Shown here: piece by piece, positions 37,719 to 48,050 of the stretch
Layout: each line of letters opens with the position of its first letter
Position numbering within the stretch: the first letter of the stretch is position 1
From: Methylobacterium symbioticum
GTDB taxonomy: Bacteria > Pseudomonadota > Alphaproteobacteria > Rhizobiales > Beijerinckiaceae
NCBI RefSeq assembly: GCF_902141845.1
Contig: NZ_CABFPH010000010.1
Location: forward strand, 1 to 64,000
Direction: 5' to 3'
DNA: 64,000 nt
Made by a program: the position numbers and the translations under genes
Notes under the pieces: model-generated
Seen by the model: the letters and a program-made list of their open reading frames with translations, nothing else
Told to the model about the DNA's origin: nothing
The model's database searches: none

Positions 37719-37992
37719 GAGCCCGGTCGCGCGGGCTCGTCCGCTCGCCAGGCGGCGATCCGGCCGTGAGGTCGTGGATGGGACGCGGCAGTCGGGAAAG
37801 CCGCTTCCGATCCCGCAGTGGCCGCACCGGGACTGCTCCTGCGCTATGCAAGTCCCGCCCGACCTCACGGCAATGCGCGGACCTTTTGTGCAGACGGGCC
37901 GTCAAGTCCTGCGCCAGGTTTGACCGCCGGGCGCCGATGGCTACCCTCGTGTCCGGCGGCCCGAAGGGCCTGCCGGCGTGAGCGAGGTGGCG

Positions 37993-39095
<1,103 letters not shown>

Positions 39096-39096
<1 letters not shown>

Positions 39097-39830
39097 TGAC
39101 GGCTCTCGCAACGGACGGGCCCGCCGGCCACCGCGACGCGCAGGGGCGCCACGGCGCCGTGACGCTGCCGGCGCGGCCCGAGCCGATCGCCTTCGATCCC
39201 GCGGCCACGGCGCTGATCGTGGTGGACATGCAGAACGCCTACGCGACGGCGGGCGGCTATCTCGACCGCGCCGGCTTCGACGTCTCGCGGACCGGCCCGG
39301 TGATCGCGCAGATCGGCCGCGCGGTCGCGGCGGCGCGGGCGGCCGGGATCACCGTGCTGTGGTTCCAGAACGGCTGGGACCCGGATTATGTGGAGGCGGG
39401 CGGGCCCGGCTCGCCGAACTGGTACAAGTCGAACGCCCTCAAGACCATGCGCCGCCAGCCGGAGAGGAACGAGCGCCTGCTCGCCCGCGGCACCTGGGAC
39501 TACGCCCTCGTCGACGCGCTGAAGCCGGCGCCCGGCGACATCGTGATGGGCAAGCCGCGCTATTCCGGCTTCTACAACACGCCGCTCGATTCCACGCTGC
39601 GGGCGCGGGGCATCCGCACCCTCGTCTTCACCGGCATCGCCACCAATGTCTGCGTGGAATCGACCCTGCGCGACGGCTTCTTCCTCGAATATTTCGGGAT
39701 CGTCCTCGCCGACGCCACCCATCAGGCCGGCCCGCCGAGCCTGCAGGAGGGCGCGCTCCTCAACATCGAGACCTTCTTCGGCTGGGTCTCGGACGTGGCC
39801 GCCTTCGAGGCCGCGCTCGCGCCCCGCTGA
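39096..39830 (+). CDS. rutB: Ureidoacrylate amidohydrolase RutB
   Basis: 244 residues of the isochorismatase-like cysteine hydrolase family. [20 protein letters not shown] contributes the catalytic Asp, [20 protein letters not shown] the Lys, and [20 protein letters not shown] the nucleophilic Cys. It splits ureidoacrylate to carbamate and aminoacrylate (peracid). It begins at ATG 39096, sharing a base with the rutA stop, so translation is coupled. Residues 1-30 form a loose N-terminal extension. Confidence 0.95.
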
Positions 39831-39861
39831 ACCCCATCCCTCACCGCGAGTCCTGAGACCC

Positions 39862-40281
39862 ATGCCCAAATCCGTCGTGATCCCGCCCGGCACCGGCAAG
39901 CCGCTGGCGCCCTACGTGCCCGGCACGCTGGCCGACGGCATCCTCTACGTCTCCGGCACGCTGCCTCTCGATGCCGAGGCGAATGTCGTGCATGCGGGCG
40001 ACGCCGCCGCGCAGACCCGGCACGTGCTCGAGACCATCAAGGGCGTCGTCGAGGCCGCAGGCGGCACGATGGACGACGTGACCTTCAACCACGTCTTCCT
40101 CAAGGATTGGGCCGATTACGGCGCCATCAATGGCGTCTATGCGGAATATTTCCCGGGCGACAAGCCGGCGCGCTACTGCATCCAGTGCGGCCTCGTGAAG
40201 CCCGACGCCCTCGTCGAGATCGCCTCGGTGGCGCATGTGGGCAAGCCGGTCGGCGCGCTGAACATCGGCAGCAGCGTCTGA
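39862..40281 (+). CDS. rutC: RutC, aminoacrylate peracid reductase/deaminase (RidA family)
   Basis: 139 residues of the YjgF/RidA fold. The start [20 protein letters not shown], then [20 protein letters not shown] and [19 protein letters not shown], are RutC-type; the conserved Arg and Cys of the trimer-interface site are present. It acts on aminoacrylate in the Rut pathway, probably as a deaminase. It is 31 nt downstream of rutB and overlaps rutD by one base. Confidence 0.93.
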   Translation: MPKSVVIPPGTGKPLAPYVPGTLADGILYVSGTLPLDAEANVVHAGDAAAQTRHVLETIKGVVEAAGGTMDDVTFNHVFLKDWADYGAINGVYAEYFPGDKPARYCIQCGLVKPDALVEIASVAHVGKPVGALNIGSSV

Positions 40282-41054
40282 TGGGCCTCTTCCACGAGGT
40301 CCGGGGGACCGGCGCCCGCGCCGTCCTGCTCTCGCCGGGCCTCGGAGGCTCCGCCGGCTATTTCGCGCCGCAGCTGCCGGTGCTGGAGCCGCGCTTCCGC
40401 ACCCTTCTCTACGACCATCGCGGCACCGGCCGTTCCGGAGGCGTCCTGGAGCCCGGCCACGACATCGCCGCCATGGCTCGCGACGCGCTCGCAGTGCTCG
40501 ACGCGCACGGCATCGCGCAGGCCGATATCGTGGGCCACGCCATCGGCGGCCTGATCGGCCTGCAGCTCGCCCACGACCATCCGGAGCGCGTCGGGCGCCT
40601 CGTCCTCGTGAATGCCTGGGACGCCATGGACCCGGCGACCCGCCGCTGCTTTTCCGCGCGCAAGGCCCTCCTCACCGCGGTCGGTGCCGAGGCCTTCATC
40701 CGCGCGCAGGCGATCTTCCTCTACCCCGCGCCCTGGATCTCGCAGAACGGCGACCGGCTCGCCGCCGACGAGGCGCACGCGCTGGCCCATTTCCCCGGCG
40801 CCGGGACCGTGCTCGCCCGGATCGCGGCGGCCGAGGCCTTCGACGCGTCGGGCTGGATCGGGGCGATCCCGCACGAGACCCTGGTGATGGCCGCGCGCGA
40901 CGACGTGCTCGTGCCGGCCACCGTCTCGGAGCGCCTCGCCCGCGCCCTGCCGCATGGCCGGCTCGACCTGACCGCCGAGGGCGGCCACGCCCACAGCATC
41001 ACCCGCACCGAGCGCTTCAACCGGGCGCTGCTCGACTTCCTCGACCGGCCCTGA
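40281..41054 (+). CDS. rutD: RutD, alpha/beta hydrolase of the pyrimidine operon
   Basis: 257 residues. The oxyanion region [28 protein letters not shown], and the nucleophile-elbow region [20 protein letters not shown], where Ala replaces the usual Ser (GHAIGG), are as in RutD; the C-terminal His is in [10 protein letters not shown]. RutD is thought to speed hydrolysis of aminoacrylate to malonic semialdehyde. It is the last rut gene here: rutE, rutF, rutG and rutR are not adjacent. Confidence 0.92.
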   Translation: MGLFHEVRGTGARAVLLSPGLGGSAGYFAPQLPVLEPRFRTLLYDHRGTGRSGGVLEPGHDIAAMARDALAVLDAHGIAQADIVGHAIGGLIGLQLAHDHPERVGRLVLVNAWDAMDPATRRCFSARKALLTAVGAEAFIRAQAIFLYPAPWISQNGDRLAADEAHALAHFPGAGTVLARIAAAEAFDASGWIGAIPHETLVMAARDDVLVPATVSERLARALPHGRLDLTAEGGHAHSITRTERFNRALLDFLDRP

Positions 41055-41103
41055 ACCGATCCGGCCGGTTGAGCCGGGCGCGGGGGCGCGCTAGGCCAGC
41101 GCC

Positions 41104-42189
41104 ATGGCCGACGCGTCCGCTTCCCCTTCCGCCCGCCCGGAGCCGATCCCGCTCACCGTGCTCACCGGCTTCCTCGGCGCCGGCAAGACCACGCTGCTGA
41201 ACCGCCTGCTCGCCGACCCGGCGCTCGCCGACACGGTGGTGATCGTCAACGAGTTCGGCGAGATCGGCCTCGACCACCTGCTGATCGAGCGCGTGGACGA
41301 GGACATGGTCCTGCTCGGCGCCGGCTGCCTGTGCTGCACCGTGCGCGGCGACCTGATCGCGACCCTGGAAGACCTGCTGCGCAAGCGCGACAACGGCCGC
41401 ATCGCGCCCTTCCGCCGCGTGGTGATCGAGACCACCGGCCTCGCCGATCCGGCGCCGATCCTGCACGCGCTGATCTACCATCCCTATCTCGTGCTGCGCT
41501 ATCGCCTGCAGGCGGTGGTGACCGTCGTCGATGCGGTGAACGGCGCCCTAACCCTCGACGCGCATGCGGAAGCCGTGCGGCAAGTCGCGGTCGCAGACCG
41601 GATCGTCCTCGCCAAGCAAGACCTCGCTGGGGATACGGCGCCCCTGCGCGCCCGCCTCGCCGGCCTGAACCCAGCCGCCGCGATCGAGCCGCCGGAGGCG
41701 CCGGCCGACACGCTGCTCGGCGGCCTGTTCGGCCTCGATGGCAAGGCGGCGGATGTGCGCACCTGGCTCGGCGCCGTGAACGAGGACGAGCCCGCGCCGG
41801 GCCACGACCCGAACCGGCACGACGCGGCGATCCGCGCCTTCGCGCTGGCGAGCGAGCGGCCGGTGCCGCGGGCGACCTTCGAGATGTTCCTCGATCTCCT
41901 GCGCGCCAATCACGGGCCGAAGCTGCTGCGTCTCAAGGGCCTCGTGGCACTTGCCGAGGATCCCGACCGGCCAGTGGTGGTACACGGCGTCCAGCACGTG
42001 GTTCACGCCCCCGTCACCCTGCCCGCTTGGCCGGATGCGGACCGGACCTCGCGCCTCGTCTTGATCGTGCGCGACCTCGACCCGTCCTTCGTAGCCCGCC
42101 TGTGGGACGCCTTCCTCGGGCGGCCCCGTCCCGACGCGCCCGACGCGGCAGCGCTCACCGACAACCCGCTCGCGATCCCGGGAGGTTAA
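41104..42189 (+). CDS. COG0523 (CobW-like) GTPase
   Basis: 361 residues. Walker [30 protein letters not shown], the metal motif GCLCCTVRGD, ETTGLADPAPI and LAKQDL mark a CobW-family GTPase with a C-terminal CobW_C domain (LRLKGLVALAEDPDRPVVVH, then VQHVVH). It differs from the 23-kb paralogue in the helix after Switch I and in a shorter C-terminus. The metal and client are unknown; location 49 nt after rutD suggests co-transcription, and some amidohydrolases of pyrimidine catabolism are zinc enzymes, which is suggestive only. Confidence 0.85.
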   Translation: MADASASPSARPEPIPLTVLTGFLGAGKTTLLNRLLADPALADTVVIVNEFGEIGLDHLLIERVDEDMVLLGAGCLCCTVRGDLIATLEDLLRKRDNGRIAPFRRVVIETTGLADPAPILHALIYHPYLVLRYRLQAVVTVVDAVNGALTLDAHAEAVRQVAVADRIVLAKQDLAGDTAPLRARLAGLNPAAAIEPPEAPADTLLGGLFGLDGKAADVRTWLGAVNEDEPAPGHDPNRHDAAIRAFALASERPVPRATFEMFLDLLRANHGPKLLRLKGLVALAEDPDRPVVVHGVQHVVHAPVTLPAWPDADRTSRLVLIVRDLDPSFVARLWDAFLGRPRPDAPDAAALTDNPLAIPGG

Positions 42190-42532
42190 GGCGCAGTCCC
42201 GTAGACGGGCCCACCAGTCTGGTGCGGGGCCGACACGGCTCGGGGCCGCGAATCCTGGCGCCAGGATGATACGCAGCCGTGCGCGAGCGACTTCGGCCGA
42301 GATGCCCACGCGATGACTGAATTCCCGGGAATACATATCGCACTTTGCCAGAAAATATTCGACGGCATATGATTAAATACAATCCCTGAAGTTCGAAAAC
42401 TCTATTCACACAGAATTGGCCCGATCCATGCTTCGCGAATACGCGGGCGCCATGTTGCGTTCGGCGTAGGGCCGCCGGGATTCAAGTCGCTTCGCGGGCT
42501 GGCCGAGAGATATTGCTCGCCCGGAGCCTGCC
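42190..42532. other. 343-bp AT-richer gap before an acyltransferase gene
   Basis: Positions 42310-42430 are clearly AT-richer than the flanks and include ATATGATTAAATACAAT. This may hold the acyltransferase promoter or reflect acquired DNA. No gene, tRNA or insertion-sequence end was recognised. Confidence 0.45.
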
Positions 42533-43693
42533 GTGACCAGCCCTGCCCTATCCAGCCGCCTACCCGCCGAGCCGGAACTCTCCGGCCTGCGCGCCTTCGC
42601 TCTGCTAATCGTGGTCTCCGGCCATTTCGTGCAGCGGGTCGACCGCTTCAACCCGCAGGCCACGCCCGAGGGCCGGTCAATGGTGCTGGAGGCCTTCGCC
42701 GCCCCGGCGGCGGGGGTCTACCTCTTCTTCGCGATCAGCGGCTACCTGATCGCCCGTGCGCTCGCCGCGGAGCGGCCCTGGGGCGGAGGTCACGTCCCGC
42801 TACGCTTCCTGGCACGCCGGGTGGTGCGGATCGCGCCGCCCTACTGCATCGTGCTGCTGGTGACGTTTCTGCTGGTCGCCGCGGCCGGTCTGGAGCCGCC
42901 CCGGCTCAACCTGTTCGCGAACCGGCCGCATGCCCTCGGGGAGAGTTTGGCGGCGAGCCTCACCTACCTGCATGGGCTCCTCTACGGCACCTTCCCGCGC
43001 CTGTTCCCGCCGGGCTGGACGCTGGAGGTGGAGATGCAGTTCTACCTGCTGGCGCCGCTCTTCTGCCTCGCGGTTTGGCGGGCCGGCACCCGGTTCGGAC
43101 TTGGGGCGACCACGGCATTCGCCCTCGGGGCGAGCGGGATGCTGGCGCTCGCGGCTCTGGCCTCGGGCATCGACAACCTGCACCAGTCGATCCTGCCGTA
43201 CGCACCGCTGTTCCTGCTCGGCATCCTCGCCCACGCGGTGCGCGGATCGGGATGGCTGCCACGCTCCCCCGTCACCGCCGCCCTCGGCTGGCCGGCGCTG
43301 GCCGCCTTCGTGCTGCTCCAGCCCTTCGTGGACGGCCAAGGCAGCGAGACCGCACTGCGCATGCTGCTGATCGCCCTGATGTTCGCCTCGCTCGCCAGCG
43401 GGCGCGGCTCGTTCCGCGCGGCCTGCACCGCGCCGATCCTGGTGCAGATCGGTTTGGTGTCCTACTCGGCCTATCTGGTCCATCTCCAGATCCTGCACGT
43501 CACGGCAGCCGGCGTCGCCCGCACCTTCGGCGCGATGCCGCTGCCTTCCGCGCTCCTCGTCAACGCCGCCATCGGGCTGCCGCTGACCGCCATGGCGGCG
43601 CTCCTCATGTTCCGGGGCATCGAGCGACCGTTCCAGCGGATCAGCCGCAGCCTGCACGGCCAAGGGGCGGAGCGCCTCGTGCGGCAGGACTGA
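42533..43693 (+). CDS. Acyltransferase family 3 membrane protein (OafA-like)
   Basis: 386 residues, about ten transmembrane helices. LSGLRAFALLIVVSGHF carries the R and H of the acyltransferase-3 active site (R-x-A/…-H), ISGYLIARALAAERPWGGG is the second motif and LARRVVRIAPPY the basic R-R-P site. These enzymes O-acetylate or succinylate exported sugars, lipids or antibiotics, using cytoplasmic acyl-CoA. Start GTG at 42533 with GGAG 7 nt upstream. The target might be a surface glycan, but no glycan genes adjoin. Confidence 0.88.
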   Translation: MTSPALSSRLPAEPELSGLRAFALLIVVSGHFVQRVDRFNPQATPEGRSMVLEAFAAPAAGVYLFFAISGYLIARALAAERPWGGGHVPLRFLARRVVRIAPPYCIVLLVTFLLVAAAGLEPPRLNLFANRPHALGESLAASLTYLHGLLYGTFPRLFPPGWTLEVEMQFYLLAPLFCLAVWRAGTRFGLGATTAFALGASGMLALAALASGIDNLHQSILPYAPLFLLGILAHAVRGSGWLPRSPVTAALGWPALAAFVLLQPFVDGQGSETALRMLLIALMFASLASGRGSFRAACTAPILVQIGLVSYSAYLVHLQILHVTAAGVARTFGAMPLPSALLVNAAIGLPLTAMAALLMFRGIERPFQRISRSLHGQGAERLVRQD

Positions 43694-43801
43694 CCCTCGG
43701 CATCGTCCTTGAAACGCTGGCCCTGCGGAGCGCGCTCGGACGCCCGACTGTCCCGGAACGGGACACGAACCGGACAGGGCGAGCAGAGTTTGGACGGGGC
43801 G

Positions 43802-44644
43802 ATGGCGCGACGCTTCACACTGATCCAGGGTGGACTCTCGGAGCCGCCCTCCCTGAACCCGGCCGCCGAGGCACCGAGGGCACCGCTCGCCGTCGACCTG
43901 CGGGGCGCGCTGGCCGTCGACGGTGAGGCGGTCGCGGCCTGGCGAGCCCTGATGACCCGGACCGGGAGCGGCGACCCGTTCCAGGATCCCGACTTTCTGC
44001 TCACGGCGGCGCAGCATCAATCCGCCGGGCAGCAGATCGCCTTCGCCCTGGTCTGGCACCGGCCGGCCAGCGGCCCGAACACCCTGCACGGCATGCTGCC
44101 CCTGCGGATCGCGAGGCCTCTGCTCGCCCGGGATCGCGCCCATCTCTGGCGCCCACCCGGCCTGCCGGGCCCGGCACCCCTCATCGAGCCGGAGCGCGCG
44201 GGCGCGATCGTGGCGGCGGTGCGGATCCGCCTCGGCGCGCTCGCCCGCCCGGTCGAGCTCGATGGGGACCCGGCCCTATTGCGCCAGGACCGTCCTCCGG
44301 CGCAGGCCGGCGGCCACGCCATCCGGCGCCGCGGCATCCCGCCGGCCAGCCTGCTCGGCATTCGCCCGGACGGCTACCGGCCGCCGCGCGTCGAGCATGT
44401 CCGCGACCCGGCACAGGTGCGCGACGCCGTCGAGACCTTCCTCGCCCTCGACGCGCGCACGGCGCGGCGGCCGATCATCGCCGATCCGGCGGAGGCCGCG
44501 ATGGTGCGGGTGGTCTCGCGCCTGTTCGCGCGGCGGCGGCAGATCAGCGTCGAACTGGCGCGCAGCGGGGGCACGGTGGTGGCGGGCACCCTGCATCTCG
44601 GCAGCGGCCCCCGCGCCGTGGCGTGGCGCCACGCGGCCGACTGA
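43802..44644 (+). CDS. Unknown protein, weakly CelD/BcsL-like
   Basis: 280 residues, soluble, no signal peptide. The segment GDPFQDPDFLLTAAQHQSAG followed by a hydrophobic strand and PLRIARPLL recalls the N-terminal lobe of CelD/BcsL-type GNAT acetyltransferases, and VVAGTLHLGSGPRAVAWRHA near the end could be the acyl-CoA strand pair; the match is weak and truncated compared with about 370-residue relatives. It lies 108 nt after the acyltransferase and may be in the same unit. Confidence 0.5.
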   Translation: MARRFTLIQGGLSEPPSLNPAAEAPRAPLAVDLRGALAVDGEAVAAWRALMTRTGSGDPFQDPDFLLTAAQHQSAGQQIAFALVWHRPASGPNTLHGMLPLRIARPLLARDRAHLWRPPGLPGPAPLIEPERAGAIVAAVRIRLGALARPVELDGDPALLRQDRPPAQAGGHAIRRRGIPPASLLGIRPDGYRPPRVEHVRDPAQVRDAVETFLALDARTARRPIIADPAEAAMVRVVSRLFARRRQISVELARSGGTVVAGTLHLGSGPRAVAWRHAAD

Positions 44645-44662
44645 AACGCCCGGCGGGGACGC

Positions 44663-44980
44663 CTACTCGTCCTCGCCGAACCGGTTGGCGAGGAGCGCCT
44701 CGATCGCATCGAGGCAGGCCTCGGCATCGGTCCCGGCGGCGGTGACGGCGACCGAGGTACCCTGGGCCGCGCCGAGCGTGAGCAGGCCCATGATCGAGCG
44801 CCCGCCAACCGTCTCGCCAGCCCGGGTCACGGTCACGGCAGCGTCGAAGCGCTCGACGGTCTGAACGAATTTCGCCGAGGCCCGCGCGTGCAGGCCGCGT
44901 CGGTTGATGATCGGCAGGGTTCGCAGGAAGCCGCCTTCGGGGACCGGCGGATCGTCGTCCGTCTCGAAGAGATCGTCCAT
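44663..44980 (-). CDS. HPr-family phosphocarrier
   Basis: 105 residues; the HPr core starts near residue 17. NRRGLHARASAKFV carries His31, the PEP/EI phosphorylation site, and GGRSIMGLLTLGAAQG holds the regulatory Ser targeted by HprK. A 15-residue acidic N-terminal extension precedes the core. Alphaproteobacteria use this protein in regulatory PTS chains rather than sugar uptake. It lies downstream of EIIA(Man) and hprK on the same strand, completing the chain. Confidence 0.93.
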   Translation of the reverse strand: MDDLFETDDDPPVPEGGFLRTLPIINRRGLHARASAKFVQTVERFDAAVTVTRAGETVGGRSIMGLLTLGAAQGTSVAVTAAGTDAEACLDAIEALLANRFGEDE

Positions 44981-45152
44981 CGGCAGGCGGCGTCTCGCTC
45001 GTTAGCTTGCCGGGCAGGGCTCGTCCCGCCTCGGCAGACGGATCTCGGCCGTCCTGGAACGTGCGTAGCGGTTTCGAGGCTGAGACGGAAGTCTTTTGCG
45101 GATCCCGGGGTCGATGCGCCGGGGCGACCTCACGGGCAAGGCTACTTCGGGG

Positions 45153-45554
45153 CTACTTGCCGGCCAGCACGCGCGAGGCAACGTTGATGTATTTGCGGCC
45201 CGCTTCCTGAGCGTGAAGCACCGCGTCGCCGAGGGATTCCTCGTCGCGGACGCTGGCGAGCTTGATCAGCATCGGCAGATTGATCCCGGCGACCACCTCG
45301 ACGGCGCCGCCGTTCATACAGGACAGGGCGAGGTTCGAGGGCGTGCCGCCGAACATGTCGGTGAGCACCACCACGCCCGTACCGGTGTTGACGCGGCCGA
45401 CCGCGGACATGATGTCCCGCCGCCGCAGCTCCATGTCGTCTTCCGGGCCGATCGTAATGGTCTCGATCTGCTCCTGAGGGCCGACCACGTGCTCCAAAGC
45501 GGCCTTGAACTCGGTCGCGAGTAAGCCGTGGGTGACAAGCACCATGCCAATCAT
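45153..45554 (-). CDS. PTS EIIA(Man)-family component
   Basis: 133 residues. MIGMVLVTHGLLATEFKAAL has the phospho-accepting His9, and VVVLTDMFGGTPSNLALSCM the partner loop. No EIIB/C/D permease is nearby, so it probably acts as a regulator receiving phosphate from HPr, as in other Alphaproteobacteria where it feeds ChvG-ChvI or metabolic control. It sits between hprK and HPr. Confidence 0.92.
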   Translation of the reverse strand: MIGMVLVTHGLLATEFKAALEHVVGPQEQIETITIGPEDDMELRRRDIMSAVGRVNTGTGVVVLTDMFGGTPSNLALSCMNGGAVEVVAGINLPMLIKLASVRDEESLGDAVLHAQEAGRKYINVASRVLAGK

Positions 45555-45680
45555 CGACGCGTGTTCCGACGTCCTGTTATCCGAGCCGCCATGTTGTGCA
45601 TCGCACCCGACGCGCACAAGGCAGTCGCGACGTTTTGCTCAAACGAACGTCATCATCATGCCATGCCCGGTGCCCCTGCG

Positions 45681-46223
45681 CTACGGGGCGATTCCGCGGA
45701 GGCTGCGCGCGATCGGATTGTGCGGCTGCGAAGCCACGCCGCAGGCCGCGAGCACGGCGGCGGGCCCCAGCCCGGCGGCGCGCAGGGATCGATCGAGGCA
45801 GAGGCGGTCCAGGCCGAGTCCGAGGATCTCGGCGCGCTCGGCCCCCGCCTCAGGGAAGCGCGGCGCGGCCTCGACGAGATCGACGACGCGGGCCAGCACG
45901 CAGGCCTCCTCCGCCGGAAGGGCGATGAGACCGAGGCCGCGCACCTCGATTCGCCCGGCGATCGCCGGGTGCGGCCGGGCCACGAGCCGGCCATGGGCCC
46001 GCGTGATTCGCACCCGGTCGTCGGCCACCAGAGCCGCGAACAGGCCGCGAGCGGAGGCCGCCTCGATCAGGCCGAGGGCGAGGCTCGACTTGCCGGTCCC
46101 CGATTCGCCGCGAATCAGCACCCCCGCCTCGCCGAGCACCAGGCAGGCGGCGTGGACGGTCAGGGCCTGCGCCTCAGGCACCGACGGGCTCGGGAGCGGA
46201 TCGCTCAGGCATGGAGGATGCAC
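45681..46223 (-). CDS. hprK: HPr kinase/phosphorylase, short alphaproteobacterial form
   Basis: 180 residues, catalytic domain only; the N-terminal domain of Firmicute HprK is absent, as usual in this class. Walker A is GVLIRGESGTGKSSLAL (Lys45), the HPr-contact/catalytic Asp region LVADDRVRITR, and the signature loop AGRIEVRGLGLIAL. It phosphorylates the Ser of HPr. It starts with GTG at 46223 immediately after the chvG stop (TGAGTG), so it is translationally linked to the sensor kinase. Confidence 0.9.
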   Translation of the reverse strand: MHPPCLSDPLPSPSVPEAQALTVHAACLVLGEAGVLIRGESGTGKSSLALGLIEAASARGLFAALVADDRVRITRAHGRLVARPHPAIAGRIEVRGLGLIALPAEEACVLARVVDLVEAAPRFPEAGAERAEILGLGLDRLCLDRSLRAAGLGPAAVLAACGVASQPHNPIARSLRGIAP

Positions 46224-48014
46224 TCAACCGTGCGCGAGCTGACGCGGCGCGGCCGGCAGGCGCACCACGAAGCGGGCGCCACGCACGGTCGGCTCGCCAT
46301 CCTCATTGGCCGGTCCCGGCCGGTTCTCCGCGCGGATCATGCCACGATGCGCCTGGACGATCTGGCGCGAGATCGACAGGCCGAGGCCGGAATTCTGGCC
46401 GAAGCCCTGCTCGGGTCGATCGGTGTAGAAACGCTCGAAGATCCGCTCGAGGGCGTGCTCAGGGATGCCCGGGCCCTCGTCCTCGCAGATCATCTCGACC
46501 TCGCCGCGCACCCGCCGCAGCGCGACCCGCACCTTGGCGTCCGAGGGCGAGAAGGAGCGTGCGTTGTCGATCAGGTTGTTGACGACCTGACCGAGACGGC
46601 TGTCGTGACCGATGATCGCGAAGGGCTGCTCCTGGTCGCCGGGCGGTGTCTCGATGTCGAGCAGGATGACGCAGTCCTTCGCGCGGCGGCGCTCGTTGGC
46701 CACCGAGATCACCGTGGTCAGGAGCCGCTTCATGTCGACCCGACGTGCCTCGGCACGGGCGAGTTCGGCGTCGAGGCGCGAGGCGTCAGCGATGTCGCTG
46801 ATCAGCCGGTCGAGGCGCTTCACGTCGTGCTGAATGATCGCCATCAGGCGCCCGCGCGATTCGTCCGTCTTGGCGAGCGGCAAGGTCTCGACGGCGCTGC
46901 GCAGCGAGGTCAGCGGGTTCTTCAGCTCGTGGCTGACATCGGCCGCGAAGCTCTCGATCGCGTCGATGCGCCGGTAGAGCGCCTGGGTCATGTCGCGCAG
47001 CGCGCCGGAGAGATGGCCGATCTCGTCGGTGCGGTCGGTGAAGTCCGGGATCTCCTCGCGGGTCTTGATGCCCATGCGCACCTTCTCGGCGGCCTCGGCG
47101 AGCCGCCGCACCGGCCCCGCGATGGCGCCCGCGAGCAGGATCGAGAGCACCACCATGATCAGCGAGGCGACGAGGAAGACCTGGAACAGGCCGAAGCGCT
47201 CGGAGGCGATCACCCGGTCGATCGCGTCGCCCTGCGTCGAGATCAGCAGGGCGCCGCGCACCTGTCCGGCCTTGTGGATCGGCACCGCCACCGAAACTGC
47301 CGTCTCGCCGACGGTGTTGCGGCGCACCAGACTGCCGCGGGCGCCGGCCAGCGCCGTCTGAACCTCGCGCAGGGAGTGGCCGTTCGTCGGCCCGACCTCC
47401 TCCGGCGGGGCGGCGCGGGTGCCGAACAGGTTCCCGACCCGGGCCTGGATCCAGGTAAAGGCCCGCTCCAGCACGTTCGGCTTGTGCGCGCCGGCCGCGT
47501 CGCCGCGGCTGCTGTCGCGGTTGAACAGCGAGCGGGTGTCGAACAGCAGGCCGCCCTCACGGTCGTAGACGCGGGCACGGTTGCCGGTCGGCGTCACGAG
47601 ACGCGACAGCAGCGGCGCGACCCGCTCCGGATTCAGCGAGAAGGCGAGCGGCGAGGCCTCCTCCTCGGGCCCGGATTCGCCGGCCTGGTCCTGCAGGAGC
47701 TTGTCCGGGTCGATCCGGATCGTGTCCGTGTCGACCGAGGCCGAGGAGGCGATGGCGCTCGCGATGATCTCGCCCTGGATGGCGAGGCTCTGCACGCGGG
47801 CCTGGATCAGCCCCTGGCGGAACTGGTTCAGGTAGAGGAAGCCCACGAGCAGCGCGATCAGCCCGAACAGGTTCAGGACGACGATGCGGCGCGTCAGGCT
47901 GGAGGAGGCCCGCTGCCCGATCGCGTCCCAGAGGGCGCGGGGCCAGGTGAGCGGCGAGGTGAGAGGGCGGCCGAACAGGGTTCGGGGCGCGGCTTCGTCG
48001 GTTGTGGACGGCAC
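46224..48014 (-). CDS. chvG: Sensor histidine kinase ChvG/ExoS
   Basis: 596 residues. N-terminal helix (RIVVLNLFGLIALLVGFLYL), periplasmic domain about 65-275, second helix (FLVASLIMVVLSILLAGAIA), HAMP, HisKA with FAADVSHELKNPLTSL (phospho-His near 362), and an ATPase domain with NNLIDNARSFSPSDAKVRVA, EDEGPGIPE and NSGLGLSISRQIV. It senses envelope or acid stress and controls exopolysaccharide, motility and symbiosis genes in relatives. GTG start at 48014. It lies between chvI and hprK, the conserved layout. Confidence 0.93.
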   Translation of the reverse strand: MPSTTDEAAPRTLFGRPLTSPLTWPRALWDAIGQRASSSLTRRIVVLNLFGLIALLVGFLYLNQFRQGLIQARVQSLAIQGEIIASAIASSASVDTDTIRIDPDKLLQDQAGESGPEEEASPLAFSLNPERVAPLLSRLVTPTGNRARVYDREGGLLFDTRSLFNRDSSRGDAAGAHKPNVLERAFTWIQARVGNLFGTRAAPPEEVGPTNGHSLREVQTALAGARGSLVRRNTVGETAVSVAVPIHKAGQVRGALLISTQGDAIDRVIASERFGLFQVFLVASLIMVVLSILLAGAIAGPVRRLAEAAEKVRMGIKTREEIPDFTDRTDEIGHLSGALRDMTQALYRRIDAIESFAADVSHELKNPLTSLRSAVETLPLAKTDESRGRLMAIIQHDVKRLDRLISDIADASRLDAELARAEARRVDMKRLLTTVISVANERRRAKDCVILLDIETPPGDQEQPFAIIGHDSRLGQVVNNLIDNARSFSPSDAKVRVALRRVRGEVEMICEDEGPGIPEHALERIFERFYTDRPEQGFGQNSGLGLSISRQIVQAHRGMIRAENRPGPANEDGEPTVRGARFVVRLPAAPRQLAHG

Positions 48015-48050
48015 GGTGCGGCGGTCGGTCTTTTCGGCTGCGGTCGGCTC

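Noticed and set aside
37860-37992. RutR operator upstream of rutA
   Set aside because: No convincing TTGACCA-type palindrome was seen; only unrelated partial matches.
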